Shown: one piece after another, positions 1 through 4,617 of the stretch
How the letters are laid out: the number at the start of each line of letters is the position of its first letter
How positions within the stretch are numbered: position 1 is the first letter of the stretch
Origin: Pseudobdellovibrionaceae bacterium
GTDB taxonomy: Bacteria > Bdellovibrionota > Bdellovibrionia > Bdellovibrionales > JAMPXM01
Length of the DNA: 5,194 bases
Assembly: GCA_913774795.1 (NCBI GenBank)
Contig: CAJYIL010000354.1
Span: 1 to 5,194, forward strand
Reading direction: 5' to 3'
Translations under genes and position numbers: made by a program
The notes under the pieces: generated by a model
Databases searched by the model: none
What the model saw: only the letters and a program-made list of their open reading frames with translations
What the model was told of the DNA's origin: nothing

Positions 1-44
1 TTGTGACAGAGTGACACGAAGGAAAAATTTGAATCCGCGCCGTC

Positions 45-72
45 TTGACAGCCAAAACAGCGAACCAAGATT
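45..72 (+). promoter_or_regulatory. Possible promoter of the Hsp20 gene
   Basis: A perfect TTGACA -35 hexamer lies at 45-50. The best -10 candidate at a 16-base spacing is AAGATT (67-72), which matches TATAAT at only three positions. Transcription would start around 79, just before the ribosome binding site. The -35 also reads CTTGACA, which resembles the CTTGAAA element of heat-shock sigma-32 promoters, but no clear CCCCAT-type -10 follows. The assignment rests mainly on the -35 and on location. Confidence 0.3.
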
Positions 73-83
73 GAAAGCAACCA

Positions 84-91
84 AAGGAGGT
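84..91 (+). promoter_or_regulatory. Strong ribosome binding site of hsp20 gene (decides the start)
   Basis: AAGGAGGT is a full match to the 16S anti-Shine-Dalgarno and sits 6 bases before the ATG at 98. The reading frame is open back to base 11, but this site and the lack of Hsp20-like sequence before residue 1 fix the start at 98. Such a strong site suggests high expression. Confidence 0.85.
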
Positions 92-97
92 TTCCCT

Positions 98-529
98 ATG
101 AGAATGCTCAGCCCTTATCAACTCTCAGTCGTTCCGGCTCTCTTCGGAGATTTCGACCGCGTGATGGAATCGTTCGCGGATTTCGAAGGTTTTCAACCCA
201 GCCGCGACGTCCAGGAAACTGAAGACCACTTCATCGTGAGCTTCGATATGCCTGGCGTAAAACGCGAGAACATCAAGGTCGAAGTGAAAGGTCAGCGCCT
301 CACGGTCGCGAGCGAGCGTCAGCGCGCATCAAGCACGGCGAGTGAAAAGTTCGAGCGCACGTTCACTCTTCCTCCGTCAGTCGACGAGTCGAAGATTGAA
401 GTGAACTACGAAGACGGCGTTTTGAGTTTGCTTCTACCGAAGATGCAGGCGGCCAAGCCTCGCACGCTCGAAATCCAATCGGGCCGCAGCTTTTTCCAGA
501 AGTTGTTAGGCGACACGAAGACGAACTAA
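98..529 (+). CDS. Small heat-shock protein, Hsp20/alpha-crystallin family
   Basis: A 143-residue ATP-independent holdase chaperone that binds unfolding proteins in the cytoplasm and keeps them refoldable by DnaK/ClpB-type machines. The alpha-crystallin domain spans roughly residues 35-125. It begins with the typical PSRDVQETEDHFIVSFDMPG segment, continues with GVKRENIKVEVKG, and ends with the family hallmark YEDGVLSLLLPK (residues 104-115, the A-x-x-x-G-V-L motif). A C-terminal L-E-I (124-126) fits the I-x-I/V motif that docks into a neighbouring subunit during oligomer assembly. A Phe-containing tail (FFQKLLGDTKTN) follows. Length is normal for bacterial class A/B sHsps. The N-terminal arm (about 1-34) is Phe-rich, as expected for substrate binding. 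It is followed by a strongly structured 3' region. The family call is firm; a specific name such as ibpA or hspA cannot be chosen from sequence alone. Confidence 0.95.
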   Translation: MRMLSPYQLSVVPALFGDFDRVMESFADFEGFQPSRDVQETEDHFIVSFDMPGVKRENIKVEVKGQRLTVASERQRASSTASEKFERTFTLPPSVDESKIEVNYEDGVLSLLLPKMQAAKPRTLEIQSGRSFFQKLLGDTKTN

Positions 530-545
530 TCGCTCCACCAAAAGC

Positions 546-579
546 CCGCGCTCGATGCGAAATTTTCGCAGGGGCGCGG
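546..579 (+). repeat. Long stable hairpin in the 3' region of hsp20
   Basis: CCGCGCTC (546-553) pairs with GGGCGCGG (572-579, one G-U wobble), and after a small internal loop TGCGAA (556-561) pairs with TTCGCA (565-570) around the loop ATT. This gives about 14 base pairs, strongly GC-rich at the base. It begins 16 bases after the hsp20 stop codon. No T-run follows directly, so it may protect the 3' end of the mRNA or work together with the next hairpin rather than terminate alone. An overlapping perfect 12-base palindrome, GCGCGGCCGCGC (574-585), offers an alternative fold. Confidence 0.6.
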
Positions 580-587
580 CCGCGCTT

Positions 588-618
588 GTCGGGTCTCTCG
601 ACCGCAACCCGACCCTTT
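588..618 (+). terminator. Terminator-like hairpin after hsp20
   Basis: GTCGGGT (588-594) pairs with ACCCGAC (607-613) around a 12-base loop, followed by CCTTTTCT with four T at 615-618. The stem is GC-rich and the location after hsp20 is right, but the loop is large and the T-run short. It probably ends the hsp20 transcript, perhaps incompletely. Confidence 0.5.
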
Positions 619-626
619 TCTACAAA
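598..626 (+). promoter_or_regulatory. Weak candidate promoter for the 699-1235 gene
   Basis: TCGACC (598-603) and TACAAA (621-626) each match the -35/-10 consensus at four of six positions with an ideal 17-base spacing. The element overlaps the terminator hairpin, which makes it uncertain. It would give a leader of about 65 bases before the ATG at 699. Confidence 0.22.
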
Positions 627-698
627 ATTCACCCTCGAGATACCTTTTGGCGAAGGAACCGGCTATCTCTTCAGGCTTCAAAACCAGGGAGATTTTCG

Positions 699-1235
699 AT
701 GACTTTGATCGTCCTCGCACTGATCGCGCTCGCTCACCCCGCTCACGCGGCCGACCTCACGAATTTCAATCAAACCGCCAAAGAGTTCGCCGCAGCGAGA
801 GCGCCGAGCGAAAAAGAACTCGAGAGCGCTCTCTGGATGGCGACGTCGATCGCGTCAAACCCACAAATTCGTGGGGCATTGAGCGGCCGCTTCCCGACAG
901 GCCGAATTCCTTCAGACGCAGGCTTCGTCAGACAAATTGCCCGCATCGACATCGCATCATCCGGGCGCGCAACAGCGCGAATCAACACGACCGACGCCGC
1001 GGACGGCACTCATATCGATGAAATTCGTCACGAAGGTCGACTCGACTCGAGCGCCCTGACCCTCAAGGCCCGTGGCGATTCACAGACTTGCGCAACCAAA
1101 TCAGCGTGCCGCGTGTTCAACGATAAAACTCTGGTTTGCGCGCAAATGAACGACGACTCTCGCAAGGTCTGCACGCAGAGCTACAAGAAGGGTGCGATCT
1201 CTTCATTCTTGGGTTATTCGCCTGCTCATCCTTGA
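699..1235 (+). CDS. Secreted protein of unknown function with four C-terminal cysteines
   Basis: A 178-residue protein I do not recognise. The start is ATG 699, six bases after AGGGAGA (686-692); the open frame back to 555 lacks both a binding site and exported-protein character. Residues 2-17 form a hydrophobic signal peptide ending in AHA|AD (predicted cleavage after residue 17), so the mature protein of about 161 residues should be periplasmic or outside the cell. The signal is odd in having no Lys/Arg before the hydrophobic core. The mature part is hydrophilic with a helical-looking N-terminal half, a segment around 76-125 of alternating polar/apolar residues that could be beta strands, and Cys at 131, 137, 147 and 158, a spacing that would allow two disulfides. 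The C-terminus abuts the convergent lipoprotein gene. No enzymatic motif is visible. Confidence 0.8.
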   Translation: MTLIVLALIALAHPAHAADLTNFNQTAKEFAAARAPSEKELESALWMATSIASNPQIRGALSGRFPTGRIPSDAGFVRQIARIDIASSGRATARINTTDAADGTHIDEIRHEGRLDSSALTLKARGDSQTCATKSACRVFNDKTLVCAQMNDDSRKVCTQSYKKGAISSFLGYSPAHP

Positions 1236-1424
1236 TTACGGGGCGGGCGACGGAAACGACGTCGTTCCGCTAATCGTCTCACCGTCTAACGGTGAAAGTT
1301 CCTGGACCGACGCTGGCGTCGGTCCGACTCCCACCGACTTCACCACGCTCTGTTTCGAGCACGAAGCCACTGCGGCCAAAACGAAAGCCGCAGCATAGAC
1401 TCCGAGAACCGAACGCAGCTTCAT
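1236..1424 (-). CDS. Tiny lipoprotein (62 residues) with an ISGTT motif
   Basis: The N-terminus has MKLR, a hydrophobic core and the lipobox V-A-S-C (residues 19-22), so signal peptidase II should cleave before Cys22 and leave a lipid-anchored peptide of only about 41 residues. The mature part contains the Gly/Pro stretch VGVGPTPASV and the motif ETISGTTS (ISGTT at 51-55), and ends in PSPAP. The ATG shares its A with the TGA stop of the upstream lipoprotein gene (TGATG), and no good Shine-Dalgarno is present, so translation is probably coupled. The gene contains a perfect 10-base inverted repeat at 1304-1325. Its TAA stop directly touches the TGA of the convergent gene. Function unknown. The lipobox and the motif shared with its neighbours argue that this is a real gene despite its length. 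Confidence 0.72.
   Translation of the reverse strand: MKLRSVLGVYAAAFVLAAVASCSKQSVVKSVGVGPTPASVQELSPLDGETISGTTSFPSPAP
1304..1325. repeat. Perfect 10-base inverted repeat inside the 62-residue lipoprotein gene
   Basis: GGACCGACGC (1304-1313) and GCGTCGGTCC (1316-1325) are exact reverse complements separated by TG. On either strand this can fold into a very stable hairpin. A shorter perfect hairpin, ACCGT-CTA-ACGGT, lies at 1281-1293, and an imperfect one at 1251-1269 (CGGAAACGAC/GTCGTTCCG with one bulged A). None is followed by a T-run. Confidence 0.7.
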
Positions 1425-1774
1425 CAGCGAACCGTATTCTTCTTCGTGTCGTCAGCCGTTCCCGGGCGAGACGCATCGAGCTTATCTTTCATTGAGGCCT
1501 TCGGATCACCCGCTTTTTTCTCTGCGGCGTTGCCTGTATCGTTCGATCGAGCCGCCGGATCATCGGCCGCCGGAGTTGGAGCCGGGGTTGCGCCCGAGAT
1601 CTTCTTTGTCGAGAGCGATGTCGTCGTGCCGCTGATCGTGCCCATACCATTCGCATCGGTTGCCGAGAGATTCGAGGCGTTTGAACCTTTTCCTTCCATT
1701 TCAGACGTCGTGCCGGGCGCTGCGCCGCAAGCCGTGAGAGCTAATGCCATCAAAGCGGTGTAAACAAGCTTCAT
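1424..1774 (-). CDS. Low-complexity lipoprotein (116 residues) with SGTT motifs
   Basis: Start ATG 1774 has AGGAGG (1779-1784) four bases upstream. Residues 1-15 form a short signal peptide with lipobox L-T-A-C (13-16), giving a mature lipoprotein of 101 residues. The mature part is rich in Ala, Gly, Ser, Thr, Asp and Lys and looks disordered. It carries APGTTS (19-24), the clean motif GTISGTTTS (45-53), and a degenerate KISGATPAP (58-66), followed by a Pro/Ala run and a charged Lys/Asp-rich tail ending KKNTVR. There is no Cys other than the lipidated one and no domain I recognise. Eleven bases separate it from the upstream gene, and its stop overlaps the next start (TGATG), so it lies in the middle of a three-gene operon. 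An envelope-anchored flexible spacer or a secreted ligand are possibilities, not conclusions. Confidence 0.8.
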   Translation of the reverse strand: MKLVYTALMALALTACGAAPGTTSEMEGKGSNASNLSATDANGMGTISGTTTSLSTKKISGATPAPTPAADDPAARSNDTGNAAEKKAGDPKASMKDKLDASRPGTADDTKKNTVR

Positions 1775-1785
1775 AGAGCCTCCTG

Positions 1786-2112
1786 TTAATTGCGAACTTT
1801 AGGTGCCGGCGTACTTTGCTCTTCGACCATCGTGGTCGGCGGCGAAACAAAAGACGACGGCCGTTGTTGAACGTTGCCACCCTTGGCTGGCTTCAGGCGC
1901 TTCACGGGTTTCGCCGGAGGCGGAGTTTGCCCAAGCACGGGCTGAACGTTTTCGAAGGTCTGCGGATTACTTTCGACGCCGTTCGGGACCGATGGATTCA
2001 CGAAGGTGCCGGTCGGCGCTCCCGACTGCGCGAATGCGGAGGCGATCAAAATAAACTCGCTCACCAGAACTGAAATAACGAAAGCGAAGAGAAGCATGAA
2101 CGACTTGATCAC
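1786..2112 (-). CDS. Secreted Pro-rich protein (108 residues), GTG start
   Basis: The start chosen is GTG 2112, because GGAGGAGGG (2121-2129) lies eight bases upstream and the resulting N-terminus (fMet-Ile-Lys-Ser-Phe) is a proper signal-peptide n-region. The frame is open back to an ATG at 2151, but that would add Arg/Glu-rich residues without a binding site. Another ATG at 2097 is less likely. A long hydrophobic segment (about 5-28) ends in ASAFA|QS, so the protein should be exported, though the length of the core would also allow a membrane anchor. The mature 79 residues include GAPTGTFVNP, a basic Pro/Lys patch (PPPAKPVKRLKPAKGG, 64-79) and a TPAPKVRN tail. It looks disordered and has no Cys. 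It is first in a tight cluster with the two lipoprotein genes. Function unknown. Confidence 0.75.
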   Translation of the reverse strand: MIKSFMLLFAFVISVLVSEFILIASAFAQSGAPTGTFVNPSVPNGVESNPQTFENVQPVLGQTPPPAKPVKRLKPAKGGNVQQRPSSFVSPPTTMVEEQSTPAPKVRN

Positions 2113-2120
2113 GTGCGAGA

Positions 2121-2129
2121 CCCTCCTCC
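2121..2129 (-). promoter_or_regulatory. Ribosome binding site selecting a GTG start
   Basis: On the - strand the bases read GGAGGAGGG, eight bases before GTG at 2112. This is the reason for preferring the GTG over the upstream ATG at 2151. Confidence 0.75.
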
Positions 2130-2153
2130 ACTCAAGATCGCGCAGGAGCATCG

Positions 2154-2194
2154 CAAAAGCTTGGGGCTGGCATCATGAAACGATGTAAGCCCCA
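2154..2194 (-). terminator. Terminator or attenuator between two secreted-protein genes
   Basis: On the - strand TGGGGCT (2194-2188) pairs with AGCCCCA (2168-2162), and inside it CATC/GATG (2185-2182 and 2174-2171) extends the stem around a 7-base loop. AGCTTTTGC follows, with a four-T run at 2158-2155. It begins 15 bases after the stop of the 127-residue protein gene and ends about 40 bases before the next start. Little space remains for a new promoter, so partial termination within one operon (setting expression ratios) is as likely as a full terminator. Confidence 0.5.
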
Positions 2195-2209
2195 TCACAT
2201 CTGGCTCGT

Positions 2210-2593
2210 TTAGCGGCGCGGAGCCGGGCTCGGCGCAGGAGTGGCTGGCGGCGCTTGCGTCGTACCGCTCAGTGTGCCCGCTTCCTCTTGAGTTCCGGGC
2301 TGAATCGGTTGAGGCACCGGCTGTTGAGCGGCACTCACCGCACTCGAAGTAGGGGGCCGCGACGACATCGTGCCGGTGTAAACGTTGACGGGATTGTTGG
2401 CCGCAGACGTCTGCGAAGGCGCCACCGGCTGCGTCGATGGAACGAATGTACCGTAGTCGTCGCGCATCGGGTTTGTCGTCGTGCCTGACAGCACCCCGTT
2501 CTGAGTCGAATCGCGATTCGACGACGAAAGATCTTGTTGGGCATAGGCACTGATAGAGATGACCGAAACGAGCAGAGCCAAAGAGAATTTCAT
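2210..2593 (-). CDS. Secreted low-complexity protein (127 residues) with two SGTT motifs
   Basis: Start ATG 2593 follows AGGAGG (2598-2603) by four bases; the frame is open to a GTG at 2629 but without a binding site. Residues 1-18 (MKFSLALLVSVISISAYA) are a typical signal peptide cleaved before QQ, with no lipobox. The mature part of about 109 residues is Gln/Ser/Thr/Pro/Ala-rich and lacks Cys and Trp. It carries GVLSGTTTNP (33-42) near its start, YTGTMSSRP (72-80) in the middle, and GTLSGTTQAPP (106-116) near the end, then the tail PATPAPSPAPRR. The motif thus brackets the mature chain. No known domain. The ribosome binding site and start context are almost identical to those of the 116-residue lipoprotein gene (A-[CT]-AGGAGGCTC-[CT]-ATGAA), which supports a common origin or shared control. 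Confidence 0.78.
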   Translation of the reverse strand: MKFSLALLVSVISISAYAQQDLSSSNRDSTQNGVLSGTTTNPMRDDYGTFVPSTQPVAPSQTSAANNPVNVYTGTMSSRPPTSSAVSAAQQPVPQPIQPGTQEEAGTLSGTTQAPPATPAPSPAPRR

Positions 2594-2676
2594 GGAGCCT
2601 CCTATGTCTTGAGGTACCGTAGCCGCCACTCTCTACTGTGACTTGAACTCACGATCTTGAAACAGTGAAGGATGCA

Positions 2677-3450
2677 TCACAACTGATCGTAAATGGCGCG
2701 AACGGCCTGAGCGCCGTGTCGATGCTCAAGCGCACGCAAGCCGAAGTGGTAGCGGGCGGCTTGATTGAAATGCTCGGAGAAAGCCGCGTTAATGGCTCCG
2801 CCTCCGAGAGCCCCCACGACCGGCATGAGTTCGGCGACCGCTTTCTCGGAAACCACTGTTTCAAAGCGCGTCGCGATCGCGCTCATGAACCGCGCCAGAA
2901 ACGGAACGGAGCTCGAGCCGATTTCGCGAGCGGCACTCCGGAGAAGATCGGTCATCGCTACGCGCGACGCGAAATAGGAATTCTCGCTCACTCCACCGAT
3001 CGAAAGAACATAAAGACACTCAAGCTGAATTTCTTTGGACGAAACATCGTGACCGAAATCGCGAGCAATCGCGACGATTGAGCGAAGCATGATCGCCGTC
3101 GTCACCGGGAGCTCGACCGGTAAAGAAATCACCCCGAAAAATCCGCCCACGGCACCGGTGCCGAAAGTGGCGACGGAATGAAAAATTCCTGAGCGACGCG
3201 TGTTCGCGCTCGCTTCGCTGAAAGTCAGCCGGTCATCACTGGCGACGGTTTGGGTGACAACCGATAGACCCTTTGACATCGCTTTTTCAACCGAGGCGTG
3301 AATACGAAGTCGCACGTTTTCGGGAATGACGCTCAGTCCTCGCTCAATCGGTTTGCCAGCGAGATTCGCCACGCGAATGAGAAACGAAGGCTTTTCGAGA
3401 AACGCGCGCGCATCTTTAATAAACTGAATCTCTTGATCGTTTAAGCTCAT
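2677..3450 (-). CDS. EcsC family protein
   Basis: A 257-residue protein of the EcsC family, named after a Bacillus subtilis protein encoded beside the EcsAB transporter; its biochemical role is not settled. Family features visible: a Gly-rich hydrophobic stretch followed by SLPVELPVTTAIMLRSIVAIAR (about 97-130), the E-C-L-x-V-L-x-I-G-G segment (144-153), and near the end the most conserved block, PVVGALGGGAINAAFSEHFN (210-229), followed by an aromatic/charged helix (ARYHFGLRALEHRHG). These Gly-rich segments could associate with membranes. I use ATG 3450, which leaves a 31-base gap after galK; no good Shine-Dalgarno precedes it. An ATG at 3567 in the same frame would add 39 residues overlapping galK and has a GAAGG nearby; the added sequence does not look like the family. 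Co-transcription with galK is likely. Confidence 0.88.
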   Translation of the reverse strand: MSLNDQEIQFIKDARAFLEKPSFLIRVANLAGKPIERGLSVIPENVRLRIHASVEKAMSKGLSVVTQTVASDDRLTFSEASANTRRSGIFHSVATFGTGAVGGFFGVISLPVELPVTTAIMLRSIVAIARDFGHDVSSKEIQLECLYVLSIGGVSENSYFASRVAMTDLLRSAAREIGSSSVPFLARFMSAIATRFETVVSEKAVAELMPVVGALGGGAINAAFSEHFNQAARYHFGLRALEHRHGAQAVRAIYDQL

Positions 3451-3481
3451 CGCGTTGACGGTAGCATCGCGGGCGAGAGAA

Positions 3482-4609
3482 TCAAGCTTTCGGCACCAGA
3501 ACTTGCGGAGATTGCCGAGTTTCTTCGCGGTAACGTCGAGCGATTTGATCCGCCACTCTGACGGCATGCCCGGCCTTCACCGCGACCACGATTGATCCGC
3601 CAAAACCCCCGCCGGTCAGACGAGCGCCGAACACGTTTGGCAGTCGGTTCGCAATCGCGACCATCGCATCGATCTCGGGAAGCGAAACATCGTAGTCTTG
3701 GCTCATCGAACGGTGCGAAGCCTGAAAAAGCTCGCCGAGCTTTTCGCAATCGCCACGCCGTAATGCTTCGACTGCTTCGAGGACCCGCGCGTTTTCGGTC
3801 ACGACGTGACGCGCGCGACGGCGGTAGAGGTCAGGAAGTGCATCCAGATCTTCAACCTTCTTCACCTCTCGCAAACTTCCAACTCCCAACAGCTCGCAAG
3901 CCTTCTCACACTCGGCCCGTCTTTCGTTGTAGCCGCCTGTGGACGAATGCCGATGCGCGATTCCGGAGTTGATAACGACAAAATCGAGCTTCGTCGTCGG
4001 AAGAGGGATCTGCTCATAACGGAGTGACTCGGTATCGACAAACAGAGCGTTGTGCTCATTGGCCAGCGAAGCGGCAAGAGGATCCATAATCCCGACCCGC
4101 GCGCCGACAAATTCGTTTTCGATGCGCTGAGCGAACTTGGATATTTCGAGATCACCGAGACCTTTCAAGTCGTGACCGTCGCGCAAAACTTTTAAGAGCG
4201 AGACTAAGAGTGCGGCACTCGAAGAGAGTCCGCTGCCCATCGGGACCGTCGATTGAATCGTCAGATCAAAACCGGCTCTGAGCGTGAGGCCTTCTCGGGC
4301 CAAAAGCCATGTTGCCCCTTGGATGTAGTCGCGCCACGAGTGAGTTTGTTTTTCGGAGCCCAACTCGTATTCGATACGTCCAAGTCCACGATCTGTTTGC
4401 ACAGACACCAATCGATCGGGCCGCAAGCGAAGTTTGACGATGGTCGACTGCGGAATACTGGTCGGAAGAACGTACCCGTGATTGTAATCGGTGTGCTCGC
4501 CGATCAGATTGACCCTGCCGTGGGCTTCGGCGCGCACGCTAGAATTGAAGTCACGCCATTTGGCGGTCGTGCCGGGGATGCCTTTTGGTTCGCGAAAAAA
4601 ATCGGCCAT
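3482..4609 (-). CDS. galK: Galactokinase (GHMP kinase family)
   Basis: Phosphorylates alpha-D-galactose with ATP to galactose-1-phosphate, the first committed step of the Leloir pathway, in the cytoplasm. The 375 residues contain the galactokinase signature GRVNLIGEHTDYNHGYVLP (31-49; Arg32 transition-state stabiliser, Glu38/His39/Asp41 sugar contacts), the ATP-binding GHMP motif 2 PMGSGLSSSAA (123-133), the catalytic-base region GIMD (Asp176), the sugar-binding GGYNERR (225-231) and GHMP motif 3 ARLTGGGFGGS (329-339). Length is typical. The residue after Asp176 is Pro where many galactokinases have Gln (IMDQ). Start: AAGGAG (4621-4626) is 11 bases before ATG 4609 but only 2 before ATG 4618, which overlaps the upstream stop as TGATG; I list 4609, with 4618 (378 residues) a serious alternative. 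No galT or galE is visible nearby. Confidence 0.95.
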   Translation of the reverse strand: MADFFREPKGIPGTTAKWRDFNSSVRAEAHGRVNLIGEHTDYNHGYVLPTSIPQSTIVKLRLRPDRLVSVQTDRGLGRIEYELGSEKQTHSWRDYIQGATWLLAREGLTLRAGFDLTIQSTVPMGSGLSSSAALLVSLLKVLRDGHDLKGLGDLEISKFAQRIENEFVGARVGIMDPLAASLANEHNALFVDTESLRYEQIPLPTTKLDFVVINSGIAHRHSSTGGYNERRAECEKACELLGVGSLREVKKVEDLDALPDLYRRRARHVVTENARVLEAVEALRRGDCEKLGELFQASHRSMSQDYDVSLPEIDAMVAIANRLPNVFGARLTGGGFGGSIVVAVKAGHAVRVADQIARRYREETRQSPQVLVPKA

Positions 4610-4617
4610 TTGGAACA

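Larger units (their letters stand above)
1260..2491 (-). repeat. Dispersed short protein motif G-[TV]-[IL]-S-G-T-T in neighbouring genes
   Basis: Clean copies of the [IL]SGTT core are encoded at 1260-1274 (62-residue lipoprotein), 1622-1636 (116-residue lipoprotein), and 2258-2272 and 2477-2491 (both in the 127-residue secreted protein). Degenerate copies read APGTTS and KISGAT in the 116-residue protein, YTGTMSS in the 127-residue protein, and perhaps APTGTF in the 108-residue protein. The Ser and Gly codons differ between clean copies (AGC/TCA; GGC/GGA/GGT) while both Thr codons are ACG ACG in all four. The entry spans the first to last clean copy. Confidence 0.65.

Noticed and set aside
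11..97. N-terminal extension of the hsp20 frame beginning near base 11
   Set aside because: The extension has no Hsp20-like sequence and runs through the perfect Shine-Dalgarno at 84-91, which serves the ATG at 98.
1446..1763. Long + strand reading frame opposite the 116-residue lipoprotein gene
   Set aside because: No ribosome binding site or signal peptide; the - strand frame has a Shine-Dalgarno, lipobox and shared motif, so this is a GC-rich shadow.
2212..2231. Imperfect inverted repeat GCGCGGAGCC/GGCTCGGCGC near the end of the 127-residue protein gene
   Set aside because: It encodes the repetitive PAPSPAPRR tail and lacks a T-run; the better terminator candidate lies just downstream at 2154-2194.
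2628..2668. Possible tRNA remnant: the - strand contains GTGAGTTCAAGTCAC, resembling a T-arm
   Set aside because: The T-stem has mismatches in the tRNA register, no acceptor, D-arm or anticodon arm can be found, and the bases upstream encode the end of the EcsC protein. Chance resemblance is more likely.
2665..3081. + strand reading frame of 138 codons opposite the EcsC gene
   Set aside because: The EcsC family match on the - strand is clear and the + strand product shows no domain or start signal.
3451..3567. 39-residue N-terminal extension of the EcsC protein overlapping galK
   Set aside because: The extra sequence is not family-like and would overlap galK by 86 bases; a start at 3450 gives normal spacing, although its ribosome binding site is weak.
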